The position numbers were made by a program, and so were the translations under genes. This document shows, piece after piece, positions 41,464-51,816 of a stretch of DNA of 64,000 bases. The notes under the pieces are model-generated. The model was not told where the DNA came from, searched no databases, and was given only the letters and a program-made list of their open reading frames with translations. The first letter of the stretch is position 1, and each line of letters opens with the position of its first letter. This stretch comes from an uncultured Atopobiaceae bacterium (lineage in GTDB: Bacteria > Actinomycetota > Coriobacteriia > Coriobacteriales > Atopobiaceae). The stretch spans positions 1 to 64,000 of the forward strand of contig CALULO010000004.1 of the NCBI GenBank assembly GCA_944321515.1, given 5' to 3'.

Positions 41464-41571
41464 GCGGCCACGCGGGACAGTGCAACCGCACAGGACAGCG
41501 CGGCCACGCGGGACAGTGCAACCGCACAGGACAGCGCGGCCACGCGGGACAGCGCGGCCGCCACGGACCGG
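41464..41571 (+). repeat. 36-bp tandem repeat (two 18-bp halves), three copies
   Basis: The unit starts GCGGCCACGCGGGACAGT and continues GCAACCGCACAGGACAGC. Full copies begin at 41464 and 41500, and a third begins at 41536 with a diverged second half. Both strands read as simple peptide repeats only because 18 is a multiple of three; no start context or conserved protein supports coding. It lies just upstream of the EamA gene. Confidence 0.85.
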
Positions 41572-41619
41572 GCACGTCCGCGCACGAGAGGGGTAGCATG
41601 AGCCGTGGGGTGATGGGGA

Positions 41620-42507
41620 ATGTGGCTTCTCTTTGCGCTCGGCTCGGCGCTCTTCTCGGGCCTCACGGCGGTCCTCGGCAAGCGGGGGATCCGTACCACG
41701 GACTCGACCGTGGCCACGGCCATTCGCACGGCGGTTGTGCTCGTCTTTGCGTGGGCGGTGGCCCTTGTGGGGAGCTCGACGGGCGGCATTGGACAGATCA
41801 CGCCTTCCACCTGGGCGTTTCTCACCCTCTCGGGGCTCGCCACCGGCGCCTCGTGGCTCTGCTACTTCCGCGCCCTCTCCCTCGGCGACGTCATGCGAGT
41901 GGCGCCGGTGGACAAGTCGAGCACCGCGCTCACGGTGCTCCTGGCCCTCGTGGTGCTCGGTGAAGGCGTCACGTGGAGGAGCGCCGTGGCCTGCGCCCTC
42001 ATCCTGGCCGGGGCCCTCGTCATGGCGCGCCCGCAAGGCGGCGAGAAGAGCGGGGCGGCGAGCGGCAAAGGGGGCCCGTCTCACGCGTGGCTCCCCTGGG
42101 CGGTTGGCTCGGCCGTCTTCGCGAGCCTCACGGCGATCCTCGGCAAGGTGGGCATCGAGGGCGTCGACTCCAACCTCGGCACCGCCGTCCGCACGTGCGT
42201 GGTGCTCGTGATGGCATGGGCGATGGTGGCCGTGGAGGGCAAGGGCCCCCAGGTCCGCTCCGTTCCGCGCGACGAGCTCGGCTGGATAGCGCTCTCCGGC
42301 GTGGCGACGGGGGCCGCATGGCTCTGCTACTGGCGGGCCCTCCAGGAGGGGCCGGCGAGCGTCGTGGCGCCGGTGGACCGGCTGAGCATAGTGGTGACGG
42401 CCGTCCTATCCCGTGCCCTGCTCGGCGAGCGGGCCTCTCGCCGCGACGTTGCCGGGCTGACTCTCAGCGTGCTCGGCACCGTGCTGATGGCCCTCCCCGC
42501 CCTATAA
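41620..42507 (+). CDS. EamA/DMT family transporter
   Basis: This 295-aa protein with ten predicted TM helices is built as two EamA halves. Each has the same motif set: ALFSGLTAVLGKRGI ... GLATGASWLCYFRAL in the first half and AVFASLTAILGKVGI ... GVATGAAWLCYWRAL in the second. Members export amino acids or metabolites. The ATG at 41620 follows GATGGGGA. It is one of few plus-strand genes right of the candidate dif and is bracketed by repeats and terminators, so it may be an insertion relative to the rnj-pnp neighbourhood. Confidence 0.9.
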   Translation: MWLLFALGSALFSGLTAVLGKRGIRTTDSTVATAIRTAVVLVFAWAVALVGSSTGGIGQITPSTWAFLTLSGLATGASWLCYFRALSLGDVMRVAPVDKSSTALTVLLALVVLGEGVTWRSAVACALILAGALVMARPQGGEKSGAASGKGGPSHAWLPWAVGSAVFASLTAILGKVGIEGVDSNLGTAVRTCVVLVMAWAMVAVEGKGPQVRSVPRDELGWIALSGVATGAAWLCYWRALQEGPASVVAPVDRLSIVVTAVLSRALLGERASRRDVAGLTLSVLGTVLMALPAL

Positions 42508-42581
42508 GCACCCCCGGCACTTCCGCAATCCCACAAGCCCAGCCAGCGGACTGGCAAGCGCACCGGCGGACGTATATGGAA

Positions 42582-42639
42582 CGGCCCGGACGTCCCGTGA
42601 GCTCCGAGGGGAGCCTCTCTCTGGGGAACGTCCGGGCCG
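42582..42639. terminator. Long hairpin between convergent EamA gene and pnp
   Basis: A 12-bp stem CGGCCCGGACGT (42582-42593) / ACGTCCGGGCCG (42628-42639) encloses a shorter inner TCCC/GGGA stem. It sits between the EamA stop (42507) and the pnp stop (42687). No T tract is visible on either side, so it may also act as an exonuclease-blocking 3' structure. Confidence 0.65.
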
Positions 42640-42686
42640 AATCAGCTCAGGAACGTCAGATGCCGTACGTCAGGCGCCGTCCGGGG

Positions 42687-44930
<2,244 letters not shown>

Positions 44931-45043
44931 TTCTTTTCCCTTATCTCCGCCTGCCCCGTTGCAGGCGGGCCGTCTGGGCGGCCGTGCCTGGCCGCCGTGC
45001 GGGCCGGATGCCCGCGGTGCGCCTCCGCTTGTCTCGGGCGCAC

Positions 45044-45067
45044 AGAGAAGGGCGCCCGCAGGCGCCC
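45044..45067 (-). terminator. Terminator/processing hairpin between rpsO and pnp
   Basis: On minus, GGGCGCC (45061-45067) and GGCGCCC (45050-45056) form a 7-bp GC stem with loop TGCG, followed by TTCTCT, 14 bp after the rpsO stop. As in other bacteria, it probably partly uncouples rpsO from pnp. Confidence 0.7.
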
Positions 45068-45081
45068 TCCGAAGTACCCAC

Positions 45082-45360
45082 TTACTGGATGTTGTCGCGG
45101 ATGCCGAGGCTCTTGATGAGCGCACGGTACTGCTCGATGTCGCGCGCCTTGATGTAGGACAGCAGGCGACGACGCTTGCCGACCAGCATCAGAAGGCCGC
45201 GGCGGGTGTGGAAGTCCTTGGGGTGCGTCTTCATGTGCTCGGTGAGGCCCTTGATGCGCTCGGTGAGCAGGGCGACCTGGACGTCGGCGGAGCCGGAGTC
45301 CTTCTCATCCTTGCCGTACTTGGCCACGAGCTCGGCCTTGCGCTCCTTGGTGACTGCCAT
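45082..45360 (-). CDS. rpsO: 30S ribosomal protein S15
   Basis: This 92-aa protein has the conserved blocks [68 protein letters not shown]. It binds 16S rRNA at the three-way junction early in 30S assembly. The ATG at 45360 follows GAAGGGAG. The 278 bp upstream to 45638 contain no gene; TAAACT near 45451 on minus may be the -10. Confidence 0.97.
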   Translation of the reverse strand: MAVTKERKAELVAKYGKDEKDSGSADVQVALLTERIKGLTEHMKTHPKDFHTRRGLLMLVGKRRRLLSYIKARDIEQYRALIKSLGIRDNIQ

Positions 45361-45638
45361 GCTAAAACTCCCTTCACATAGATTCGCCCCGAACTGGGAT
45401 GGCCGTCTGGCAGCGGCGGACCTCCAGGTACGGGGTACTGACCTGCGGTAGTTTAGCACAAGGCGGCGACAAGGTCCCTCTCGGCGGAAAATCCACGAGT
45501 CCTGCGCGACCGACGACGAGCTGCGCCCGGGCCGCGACGGCACGCTTGCCGTCCCGCACCGCGACGGCCCGCTTGCCACACCGGCGGAGGAGGGCGCTCC
45601 CCCGGCAGGCTGCGGCCGCGCCGTTACGCCTGTGCCCG

Positions 45639-46358
45639 TTACGCCCGCGCCGCGTCCACGAGCGCCGAGAAGATCCTTCGGCTCGGCTCGTCAACCTTGT
45701 GGGCGAACTCCGGGTGCCACTGCACCGCCCAGAGGAAGCGCGAGGCGGGCCTCCACACGGCCTCGACCACGCCGTCAGGCGCCTGGGCCATGACGGAGAG
45801 GCTCGGCGCCACGTCGCGCAGCGCCTGGTGGTGGTAGCTGTTCACGGCGAGCTCGCCGGGGCCCACGCAGGCGGCAAGCGGCGTGCCCGCGAGCACCTCG
45901 ACCGTGTGGACCGGCTGGTCGTAGGGCGGCCTTCCATGGTGCTCCACGGACGAGGGGCGCTGGCGAGGCAGGTCCTGCCAGAGCGTCCCGCCGAGCACGG
46001 CGTTGATCGCCTGGATGCCGCGGCAGATGCCGAGCGTGGGGACGTCGCGCTCCACGAGGGCGGGCACGAGCAGCGCCTCCATCGCGTCGCGCTCGCGGCA
46101 GAGCTCGCCGCAGAGGGCCGCAGCGGCCGTGTCCTTCTCGCCGTAGAGGGCCGGGTCCACGTCCTGGCCGCCTGTCACCACCACGCCGTCGACGACGTCC
46201 AGGGCGCGGGAGAGCACGTCGGCGTCCGAGGTCAGCGGCAGCATGAGGGGGACGCCCCCGGCCTCGGCGACCCCGTCGAAGTAGCCGGGCAGCATCCACA
46301 GGCTCTCGAGCCTATGGTCGACGAGCGGCACGACACCTATGACGGGCCTTGCTGGCAT
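45639..46358 (-). CDS. Gamma-glutamyl-gamma-aminobutyrate hydrolase family protein (peptidase C26)
   Basis: This 239-aa class I glutamine-amidotransferase-like hydrolase has GVVPLVD at the start, [17 protein letters not shown], nucleophile Cys112 in [22 protein letters not shown], and the His-Pro-Glu in VQWHPEFAH. This pattern is the PuuD/YvdE-like group, which cleaves gamma-glutamyl bonds. The physiological substrate is unknown. The ATG at 46358 follows AAGGGGAGGG; an earlier in-frame ATG adds 13 residues with a poorer site. It stands alone between repeat-bearing gaps. Confidence 0.9.
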   Translation of the reverse strand: MPARPVIGVVPLVDHRLESLWMLPGYFDGVAEAGGVPLMLPLTSDADVLSRALDVVDGVVVTGGQDVDPALYGEKDTAAAALCGELCRERDAMEALLVPALVERDVPTLGICRGIQAINAVLGGTLWQDLPRQRPSSVEHHGRPPYDQPVHTVEVLAGTPLAACVGPGELAVNSYHHQALRDVAPSLSVMAQAPDGVVEAVWRPASRFLWAVQWHPEFAHKVDEPSRRIFSALVDAARA

Positions 46359-46465
46359 GGGGCCCTCCCCTTCACGACGGTTCTCCCGGCAGCCCATTAT
46401 GCCCCAACTGGGGACACGCAGGTGAGAAGGACCTCAGGCAGGCGCTCAATACGGGGCCCTCTTCT

Positions 46466-46555
46466 GCTTGAGGCCACGCCGTTCAGGGCCGCACCACTCG
46501 GGGCTGCACCGCTCGGGGCTAAGCCACTCGGGGCTGCGCCACGCGAGGTTACGTA
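46466..46555 (-). repeat. 15-bp tandem repeat in the 46.36-46.81 kb intergenic gap
   Basis: Units such as ACTCGGGGCTGCACC (46496), GCTCGGGGCTAAGCC (46511) and ACTCGGGGCTGCGCC (46526) are flanked by diverged copies (46466, 46481, 46541). Read on minus they give an Ala-Pro-Ser-Gly pentapeptide pattern, but nothing else supports a gene. Downstream (46556-46665) the DNA is AT-richer, with TTGACG and a possible -10 on plus, but no gene follows. Confidence 0.75.
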
Positions 46556-46672
46556 TGCAAGGGGTTCAACCAAACCATGCACAAGCACGGTTCTTCTCGC
46601 CAAGTTGACGGCTTTGAGTAGGTTGCGCGTTATGTGGTTGCATTACTTGCATGCACAACCTCGTAAGGAGAG

Positions 46673-46721
46673 AGGCAACGCGCCGCGGGCGCCTCAGGCA
46701 ACGCGCCTCAGGCAACGCGCC
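46673..46721 (+). repeat. 14-bp tandem repeat
   Basis: GGCAACGCGCC occurs at 46673, 46697 and 46711; the last two are exact 14-bp tandem copies (CAGGCAACGCGCCT). It lies in GC-rich spacer sequence downstream of recO with no recognisable gene. Confidence 0.7.
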
Positions 46722-46811
46722 TCGGGCGCCGCAGGGCACCGCGCACAACGCCGCGCAGGCAAGCCGCCGCGGGCAGCGCGCCACACGTCGCCGGGCACCG
46801 CGGGCCGGCCG

Positions 46812-47561
46812 TCACGCGCCGGCGAGGAACTCCATCGCGCGCAGGCGGGCGTCGAGGTGGGTGGCGGCCCAGGAGTGCGCGAGCGCGAGCAGGAGCGCGG
46901 CGGTCTGGGCGTCGACCTCCGCGGCGAGAAGCTCGTCGAAGGTGCACCCCAGGAGCGCGCGCAGCCAGGCCATCTCCCCCGCGGAGAGCTCCTGCGCGCC
47001 TGCGACCTCGCGGGCGCAGCTCGCGCAGAGCGCCCCTCCCGCCAAGGCCGAGAAGTACGTCACGTCGGCGTCCCCGCAGGCGCAGCAGCCTCCCAGCTCG
47101 GGCCGCCAGCCGCCGTGCGCGAGGACCTTCCAGGCATAGGCCGCCGCCACAAGGTCGAGATGCGCCTGGTCGGAGGCCTGCTCGCAGGCCGTGAGAGCCC
47201 GGGAGCAGATGGGAAAGAGGAATCCGTCCGGTGCGTCCTCGTAACAGGTGAGGCGGGCCACCTCGGCCACGGCGCTCGCCGCGGCCACGCGCTCGTAGTC
47301 CCCGCGCAGCCTCGCGTGGGGCTCGACGAGCGAGGCCTCGCTCACCACGTCGAGCGAGCGGCCCGCGGCCAGCAGGAAGTCCGTCTCGCAGAAGAGCTCG
47401 ACGCGCCCCGCGAGCCGGCCGCCCGGCTTGCGGGCGCCCTTGGCCACCGCGCGGCGCTCGGAGCCGTCGGCGGCGAGAAGCGACAGGATGAGGTCCGTCT
47501 CGCCGAGCTTGGTGCGGTCGAGCACGACGGCGCGGGTTCGGTAGGTGCGCCGGCCGGCCAC
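46812..47561 (-). CDS. recO: DNA repair protein RecO
   Basis: This 249-aa protein has an N-terminal OB fold (YRTRAVVLDRTKLGETDLILSLLAADGSERRAVAKGARKPGGRLAG) and a C-terminal zinc-ribbon-like segment with Cys in GGCCACGDADVTYFSALAGGALCASCA. It loads RecA with RecF/RecR in gap repair and anneals SSB-coated DNA. The GTG at 47561 lies 1 bp after the era stop, with GAGGAGG 6 nt upstream; upstream in-frame codons lie inside era. The gene is coupled to era. Confidence 0.92.
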   Translation of the reverse strand: MAGRRTYRTRAVVLDRTKLGETDLILSLLAADGSERRAVAKGARKPGGRLAGRVELFCETDFLLAAGRSLDVVSEASLVEPHARLRGDYERVAAASAVAEVARLTCYEDAPDGFLFPICSRALTACEQASDQAHLDLVAAAYAWKVLAHGGWRPELGGCCACGDADVTYFSALAGGALCASCAREVAGAQELSAGEMAWLRALLGCTFDELLAAEVDAQTAALLLALAHSWAATHLDARLRAMEFLAGA

Positions 47562-47562
47562 G

Positions 47563-48513
47563 CTAGTCCTCCTCGACCCCGTAGCCGAGCCGGCGGATCT
47601 CGCGCTCGTCGCGCCTCCACTGCGGGGCCACTCGCACCGTGAGCTCGAGGTAGACCTTGCGGCCGAGCAGGCGCTCGATGTCACGGCGCGCCTCGATGCC
47701 CACGCGCTTGATCATCTGCCCGCCACGGCCGAGCACGATGGCCTTCTGCCCCTCGCGCTCCACGAGGATCGTGGCGTCGATGGAGGCGTGCCCGTCGTCC
47801 GCCACCTCGATGCCCTCGCAGAGCACGCCCACCGAGTGCGGCAGCTCCTGGCGAAGGTGCAGGAAGAGCTTCTCGCGCACGAACTCAGCGACCAGGTCCT
47901 CGGGCGTGGCGTCCACGTCCATGCCGTCCGGGAACCACTTGGGGCCCTCCGGCAGGTGGGCGGAGACCAGCTCCACGAAGGTGTCCACGTTGAAGCCCTC
48001 GGTGGCCGAGACCACGAGCTCGTCGTCAAAGGTCGCGAGGGCGCGCGCCGCCTCGAGCTGGGCGGCAACCTGCTCGGGCCCGGCGATGTCCGCCTTGGTG
48101 AGCACGAGGAGCTTGTAGTCGGCCTCGGCCTTCTCCACGTGGCGCGCGACCCACTCATCTCCACGCCCCACCGGCTTGGTGGCGTCCACGAGAAGCGCCA
48201 CCGCGTCGGCGTCGGCAAGCTCGCCGAGCGCGGCGCGGTTGAGCTCGCTGCCCAGCGCGTCCTTGGGCTTGTGCAGGCCCGGCGTGTCGATGATCACCAG
48301 CTGGGAGCGGTCTGTGTTGATGACGGCCCTCATGCGCCGGCGGGTGGTCTGCGCCACCGGGCTCGTAATGGCCACCTTCTCGCCCATGCAGGCGTTGAGC
48401 AGCGTCGACTTGCCGGCGTTGGGCCGGCCCACCAGCGCCACGAAGCCGCTCCTGAAGGTCGGCTCGTCCTTCTCGCCGTGGTCGGGGGCGAGCCCCGCGT
48501 ACTTGTCGCTCAT
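47563..48513 (-). CDS. era: GTPase Era
   Basis: This 316-aa protein has a GTPase domain with VALVGRPNAGKSTLLNACMGEKVAITSPVAQTTRRR, IIDTPGLHKPKDALGSELN and LTKAD. It has a C-terminal KH domain (ILVEREGQKAIVLGRGGQMIKRVGIEARRDIERLLGRKVYLELTVRV). It assists 16S rRNA 3' maturation and 30S assembly. The first ~22 residues are a short non-conserved leader. The start at 48513 follows GGGAGG. Neighbours dgkA, ybeY and recO match the classical order. Confidence 0.97.
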   Translation of the reverse strand: MSDKYAGLAPDHGEKDEPTFRSGFVALVGRPNAGKSTLLNACMGEKVAITSPVAQTTRRRMRAVINTDRSQLVIIDTPGLHKPKDALGSELNRAALGELADADAVALLVDATKPVGRGDEWVARHVEKAEADYKLLVLTKADIAGPEQVAAQLEAARALATFDDELVVSATEGFNVDTFVELVSAHLPEGPKWFPDGMDVDATPEDLVAEFVREKLFLHLRQELPHSVGVLCEGIEVADDGHASIDATILVEREGQKAIVLGRGGQMIKRVGIEARRDIERLLGRKVYLELTVRVAPQWRRDEREIRRLGYGVEED

Positions 48514-48563
48514 GGAAAACCTCCCGGGGCCCTTGCGGCCCAGACGATCGGGCGCGCGGCCCG

Positions 48564-48938
48564 CTAGTTGAGAATCGCGTTGGCGAATACGAGAACCCCC
48601 ACCACCGCCACCAGCAGCGTCAGCACCCACACGGCGGCGGCGGCGATGTCCTTGGCGCGGCCCGCGAGCGGGTGGAACTCCGGCGACACCAGGTCCACAA
48701 CCGTCTCCACCGCGGTGTTGAGCAGCTCCGCGGTAATGACCGCGCCGCAGCAGAGCAGGATTATCGCCCAGCTCATGAGGTCGATCTGCAGGGCGAGGCC
48801 CGCCACCACCGCGCAGGCGCCCACGGCGAGCATCACCTTGATGTTGCGCTCGGTCGCCACCGCGGTGCGGAAGCCCTGGATCGCAAAGAGGAAGCTCTTG
48901 CGGAAGTCGGGGTGGTCGCTGTTGGAGCCGGGAATCAC
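48564..48938 (-). CDS. dgkA: Diacylglycerol/undecaprenol kinase family protein
   Basis: A small 124-aa membrane kinase of the DgkA family has RKSFLFAIQGFRTAVATERNIKVMLAVGACAVV and the catalytic signature AELLNTAVETVVDLV, followed by HPLAGRAKDIAAAAVWV. Three TM helices are predicted. In Gram-positive bacteria this family phosphorylates undecaprenol for cell-wall lipid recycling. The GTG at 48938 overlaps the ybeY stop (GTGA). Confidence 0.93.
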   Translation of the reverse strand: MIPGSNSDHPDFRKSFLFAIQGFRTAVATERNIKVMLAVGACAVVAGLALQIDLMSWAIILLCCGAVITAELLNTAVETVVDLVSPEFHPLAGRAKDIAAAAVWVLTLLVAVVGVLVFANAILN

Positions 48939-49468
48939 TCGTCCACCCCCTCCCGGTGCCGCGTGAGGACGACGCGGTCGATGGGGGCGTCGCAGCCCAT
49001 GCCGGCGAGAAGGGCCTCCTCGCGCGCCTCCATCGCCTCGGCCTCCGCCTCGTCGAGGTGGTCGTAGCCCAGAAGGTGCATGAGGCCGTGGGTGAGCAGC
49101 AGCCGGCACTCGTCGGCGAAGGTGGTGCCGAAGGCGGCCGCCTGGCGCTCGATGTAGCTCGGCGCCAGGACAACGTCGCCGAGCTCGCAGGGCTCGCCCG
49201 GGGCGAGCGCCGGGTCGTCCGGGCGCTCACACTCCAGGGAGATCACGTCCGTCGCGCGGTCCACGCCCCGCCACTCGGCGTTGAGCTCGCGGATGCGCGG
49301 CTCACCGACGAAGGAGATCGACACCATGCACGGGCGGGCGACGCCCTCCTCGGCGAGCACGTGGTCGCAGCAGGCGAAGACCTGCTCGTCGGTGAGCGGG
49401 CTGGAGGCGCCCTCCTCAAAGGAGATGTCGTACTCGTGGGTAGGCGTGGCCGACTCGGTACTAGGCAT
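48935..49468 (-). CDS. ybeY: Endoribonuclease YbeY
   Basis: This 177-aa metalloprotein has the zinc motif HGLMHLLGYDH (H-x3-H-x5-H), preceded by ELGDVVLAPSYIE and VSISFVGEPRIRELNAEWRGVDRATDVISLE. It acts in 16S rRNA 3' end processing and ribosome quality control. The ATG at 49468 overlaps the phoH stop by 8 nt, and the stop overlaps dgkA. The ~20-residue N-terminus is acidic and variable. Confidence 0.95.
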   Translation of the reverse strand: MPSTESATPTHEYDISFEEGASSPLTDEQVFACCDHVLAEEGVARPCMVSISFVGEPRIRELNAEWRGVDRATDVISLECERPDDPALAPGEPCELGDVVLAPSYIERQAAAFGTTFADECRLLLTHGLMHLLGYDHLDEAEAEAMEAREEALLAGMGCDAPIDRVVLTRHREGVDE

Positions 49469-50426
49469 GGTTCTCCCCCCTCGACGCGGCGTCGCGCGCG
49501 TAGGCGTCCACGATACGGGCCACGAGCGCGTGTCGCACGATGTCGTTTCTGTCCAGGTCAACGAAGGCCACGTCGTCCATGCCCTCCAGGACGCGACGAG
49601 CCGAGTCCAGGCCGGACGTGCCGGAGAGGTCGCGCTGGGAGGCGTCGCCGGTGATGACGAACTTGGACGAGAAGCCCAGGCGCGTGAGGAACATCTTCAT
49701 CTGCTCGGGCGTGGTGTTCTGCGCCTCGTCCAGGATGACGAAGGCGTCGTTGAAGGTGCGCCCGCGCATGAAGGCGAGCGGCGCGATCTCGATGACCCCC
49801 TGCTCGATGAGGGCGTTGCCCTTCTCCATGTCCGTCATGTCGAAGAGCGCGTCGTAGAGCGGGCGCACGTAGGGGTCAAGCTTCTCCTGGAGGGTCCCGG
49901 GCAGGTAGCCCAGGGACTCGCCCGCCTCCACCACCGGGCGCGCAAGCACGATGCGCCCCACCTCGCGGCGTTTAAGGGCCGCCACGGCCATCGCCATCGC
50001 CAGATAGGTCTTGCCGGTGCCCGCCGGCCCGACGCCGAAGGTGATGGTGTTCGCGCGGATGCCGGCCACGTAGCGCTTCTGGCCGGCCGTCTTGGGGCGC
50101 AGCGCGCGCCCGCGGTAGGTGAGCAGGATGTCGTCAGAGCCGAGGTCCAGCCGGGCGGCGCCGTGGCGCACGTGGTCCACCACGAGGTCGACGTCGGCCG
50201 CGGTGGGCGACTCCCCCGCCTCGACCAGGCGGATGAGGCGCGAGAAGACCGAGGTGAGCTGGTCGACCACGTCGGTCGGGCCGGAGAGCGTCACCTGGTT
50301 GCCCCGCACCGAGATCATCGCGTCGAAGGCCGCCTCCACGCGACGCAGCAGGGAGTCGGCCGGCCCCATGAGGGTAGTCGGGTCGACCGAGTCCGGGATG
50401 GTGAGACGAACCTGGGTGGGCTCCAT
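49461..50426 (-). CDS. phoH: PhoH-like ATPase
   Basis: This 321-aa protein has the PhoH ATPase domain: Walker A FGVGPAGTGKTYLAMAMAV (~130-148), VLARPVVEAGESLGYLPG, Walker B FVILDEAQNTTPEQMKMFLTRLGFSSKFVITGD. An N-terminal ~110-residue KH-like region (VDPTTLMGPADSLLRRVEAAFDAMISVRGNQVTLSG) is usual for the YbeZ subgroup, which works with YbeY. It overlaps ybeY by 8 nt, supporting a joint role in rRNA maturation. Confidence 0.95.
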   Translation of the reverse strand: MEPTQVRLTIPDSVDPTTLMGPADSLLRRVEAAFDAMISVRGNQVTLSGPTDVVDQLTSVFSRLIRLVEAGESPTAADVDLVVDHVRHGAARLDLGSDDILLTYRGRALRPKTAGQKRYVAGIRANTITFGVGPAGTGKTYLAMAMAVAALKRREVGRIVLARPVVEAGESLGYLPGTLQEKLDPYVRPLYDALFDMTDMEKGNALIEQGVIEIAPLAFMRGRTFNDAFVILDEAQNTTPEQMKMFLTRLGFSSKFVITGDASQRDLSGTSGLDSARRVLEGMDDVAFVDLDRNDIVRHALVARIVDAYARDAASRGENHA

Positions 50427-50511
50427 GCTCCTCCTGTGACGACGTGTCGTGCGCTCCCCCCGATGATAGCCGATGCCGGCCGCGGCCGAGCGGCTGGCGG
50501 GGCGGGCGAGG

Positions 50512-51816
50512 CTAGAGCGCCTCCCCAACGAGGGTGGCGTCGTCGCGGACCCCCGTAAGGCGCACGCGCACGAGCGAGTCCAGCGGCAGCGAGGGGTCAA
50601 CGGCCACGTCGAAGAGCCCGCCGGAGACGCCGCGGCCGGGATACTGGACGACCACGAGGTCCTCCCCACCCACCAGCGCGCGTGCCTCGGCCAGGCGCAG
50701 CTCGTCGGCAAGCTCGCGGGCACGGCGGGAGCGCTCGGCCATCACGTGCGGGTCCACCTGACCCGCCATGGTCGCGGCGGGCGTGCCGGGACGTCGCGAG
50801 TAGCGGAAGACGTGCATCTTGGCGAAGCGCATCTCCCGGCAGAAGGCAAGCGAGCGCTCGAACTCCTCGTCGGTCTCGCCGGGGAAGCCCACGATGAGGT
50901 CGGTCCCCAGGGCGAGCCCCGGCACGAGGGAGTGCGCCGTCTCCACCGCGCGGCGGAAGAGGTCCGTGCGGTAGACGCGTGCCATGCGACGAAGCGTCTC
51001 GTCGCAGCCCGACTGCAGGCAGACGTGCAGGAAGGGAGCCACGCGGCCGGCCGAGGCCGCCATGACCCGACAGAGCTCGGGGGTGACGTCGGGCGGCTCT
51101 ATGGAGGAGAGTCGCAGCCGCTCCACGCCCGTCTCGGCGAGAAGGACCTCTATGAGCCCGGGCAGCTCGAGGGGGCGCCCGGAGGCGTCCTGCGCGCGGT
51201 AGCTGCCGAGGTTGATGCCCGTGAGCACGACCTCGTGGGCGCCGCGGGACATGGCGGCGCGCACCTCGGAGACGACGTGCTCCGGGGCCTCCGAGCGCCC
51301 CGCGCCACGCGCCTTCCAGACGATGCAGTACGTGCAGCGGTTGTCGCAGCCGTCCTGGATCTTGACTCCGGGGCGGGTGCGACCGGTGGGCGTGGGGCTG
51401 GCCACGAGGACGCCCGCGTCGTCGACGCCGCCCTCGGGCAGCCCGAGCGCCTCGAGCACGCGCGCCGCCACGCGGGCCTTGTCACGCTCCACCACCACGT
51501 TGGGGGCTATGGCCGAGAGCTCGTCGGCAAAGAGGTTGGCCACGCAGCCGGTGGCCACCACCGTCGGGACGGCGGGAAGGCAGGCGGCGCGGCGGACCGC
51601 CTTCCGCGTCTTGGCCTCGGCCTCGCCGGTCACCGCACAGGTGTTGACGACCACCACGGACGCCTCGCGCTCGTCCAGGAGCGGGACGCCTGCGCGCTCG
51701 AGCTCGGTCGCCATGAGGTCGAGCTCCGCGCGGTTAACGCGACACCCCAGGTTGACGAGGGCCACACCGGGGGCCTGGGGGCCACCCGGTACGCCCGCGG
51801 CCAGGGCGTCGCTCAT
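50512..51816 (-). CDS. mtaB: tRNA (N6-threonylcarbamoyladenosine37) methylthiotransferase
   Basis: This 434-aa radical-SAM methylthiotransferase has NLGCRVNRAELD, VVNTCAVTGEAEAKTRKAVRRA and ATGCVANL for the auxiliary cluster, and the radical-SAM motif DGCDNRCTYCIVWKARG. The CRVNRAE and NTCAVT signatures place it in the MtaB (YqeV) subgroup, converting t6A37 to ms2t6A37. The ATG at 51816 overlaps the dnaJ stop; a GTG 3 nt upstream is an alternative. The dnaJ-mtaB order is conserved in Firmicutes. Confidence 0.93.
   Translation of the reverse strand: MSDALAAGVPGGPQAPGVALVNLGCRVNRAELDLMATELERAGVPLLDEREASVVVVNTCAVTGEAEAKTRKAVRRAACLPAVPTVVATGCVANLFADELSAIAPNVVVERDKARVAARVLEALGLPEGGVDDAGVLVASPTPTGRTRPGVKIQDGCDNRCTYCIVWKARGAGRSEAPEHVVSEVRAAMSRGAHEVVLTGINLGSYRAQDASGRPLELPGLIEVLLAETGVERLRLSSIEPPDVTPELCRVMAASAGRVAPFLHVCLQSGCDETLRRMARVYRTDLFRRAVETAHSLVPGLALGTDLIVGFPGETDEEFERSLAFCREMRFAKMHVFRYSRRPGTPAATMAGQVDPHVMAERSRRARELADELRLAEARALVGGEDLVVVQYPGRGVSGGLFDVAVDPSLPLDSLVRVRLTGVRDDATLVGEAL

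Noticed and set aside
41111-42084. Minus-strand open frames running through the repeats near 41.1-42.1 kb.
   Set aside because: They translate the 41-bp repeats in shifting frames or the 18-bp repeats as simple peptides, then run antisense to the EamA gene; no ribosome site or domain supports them.
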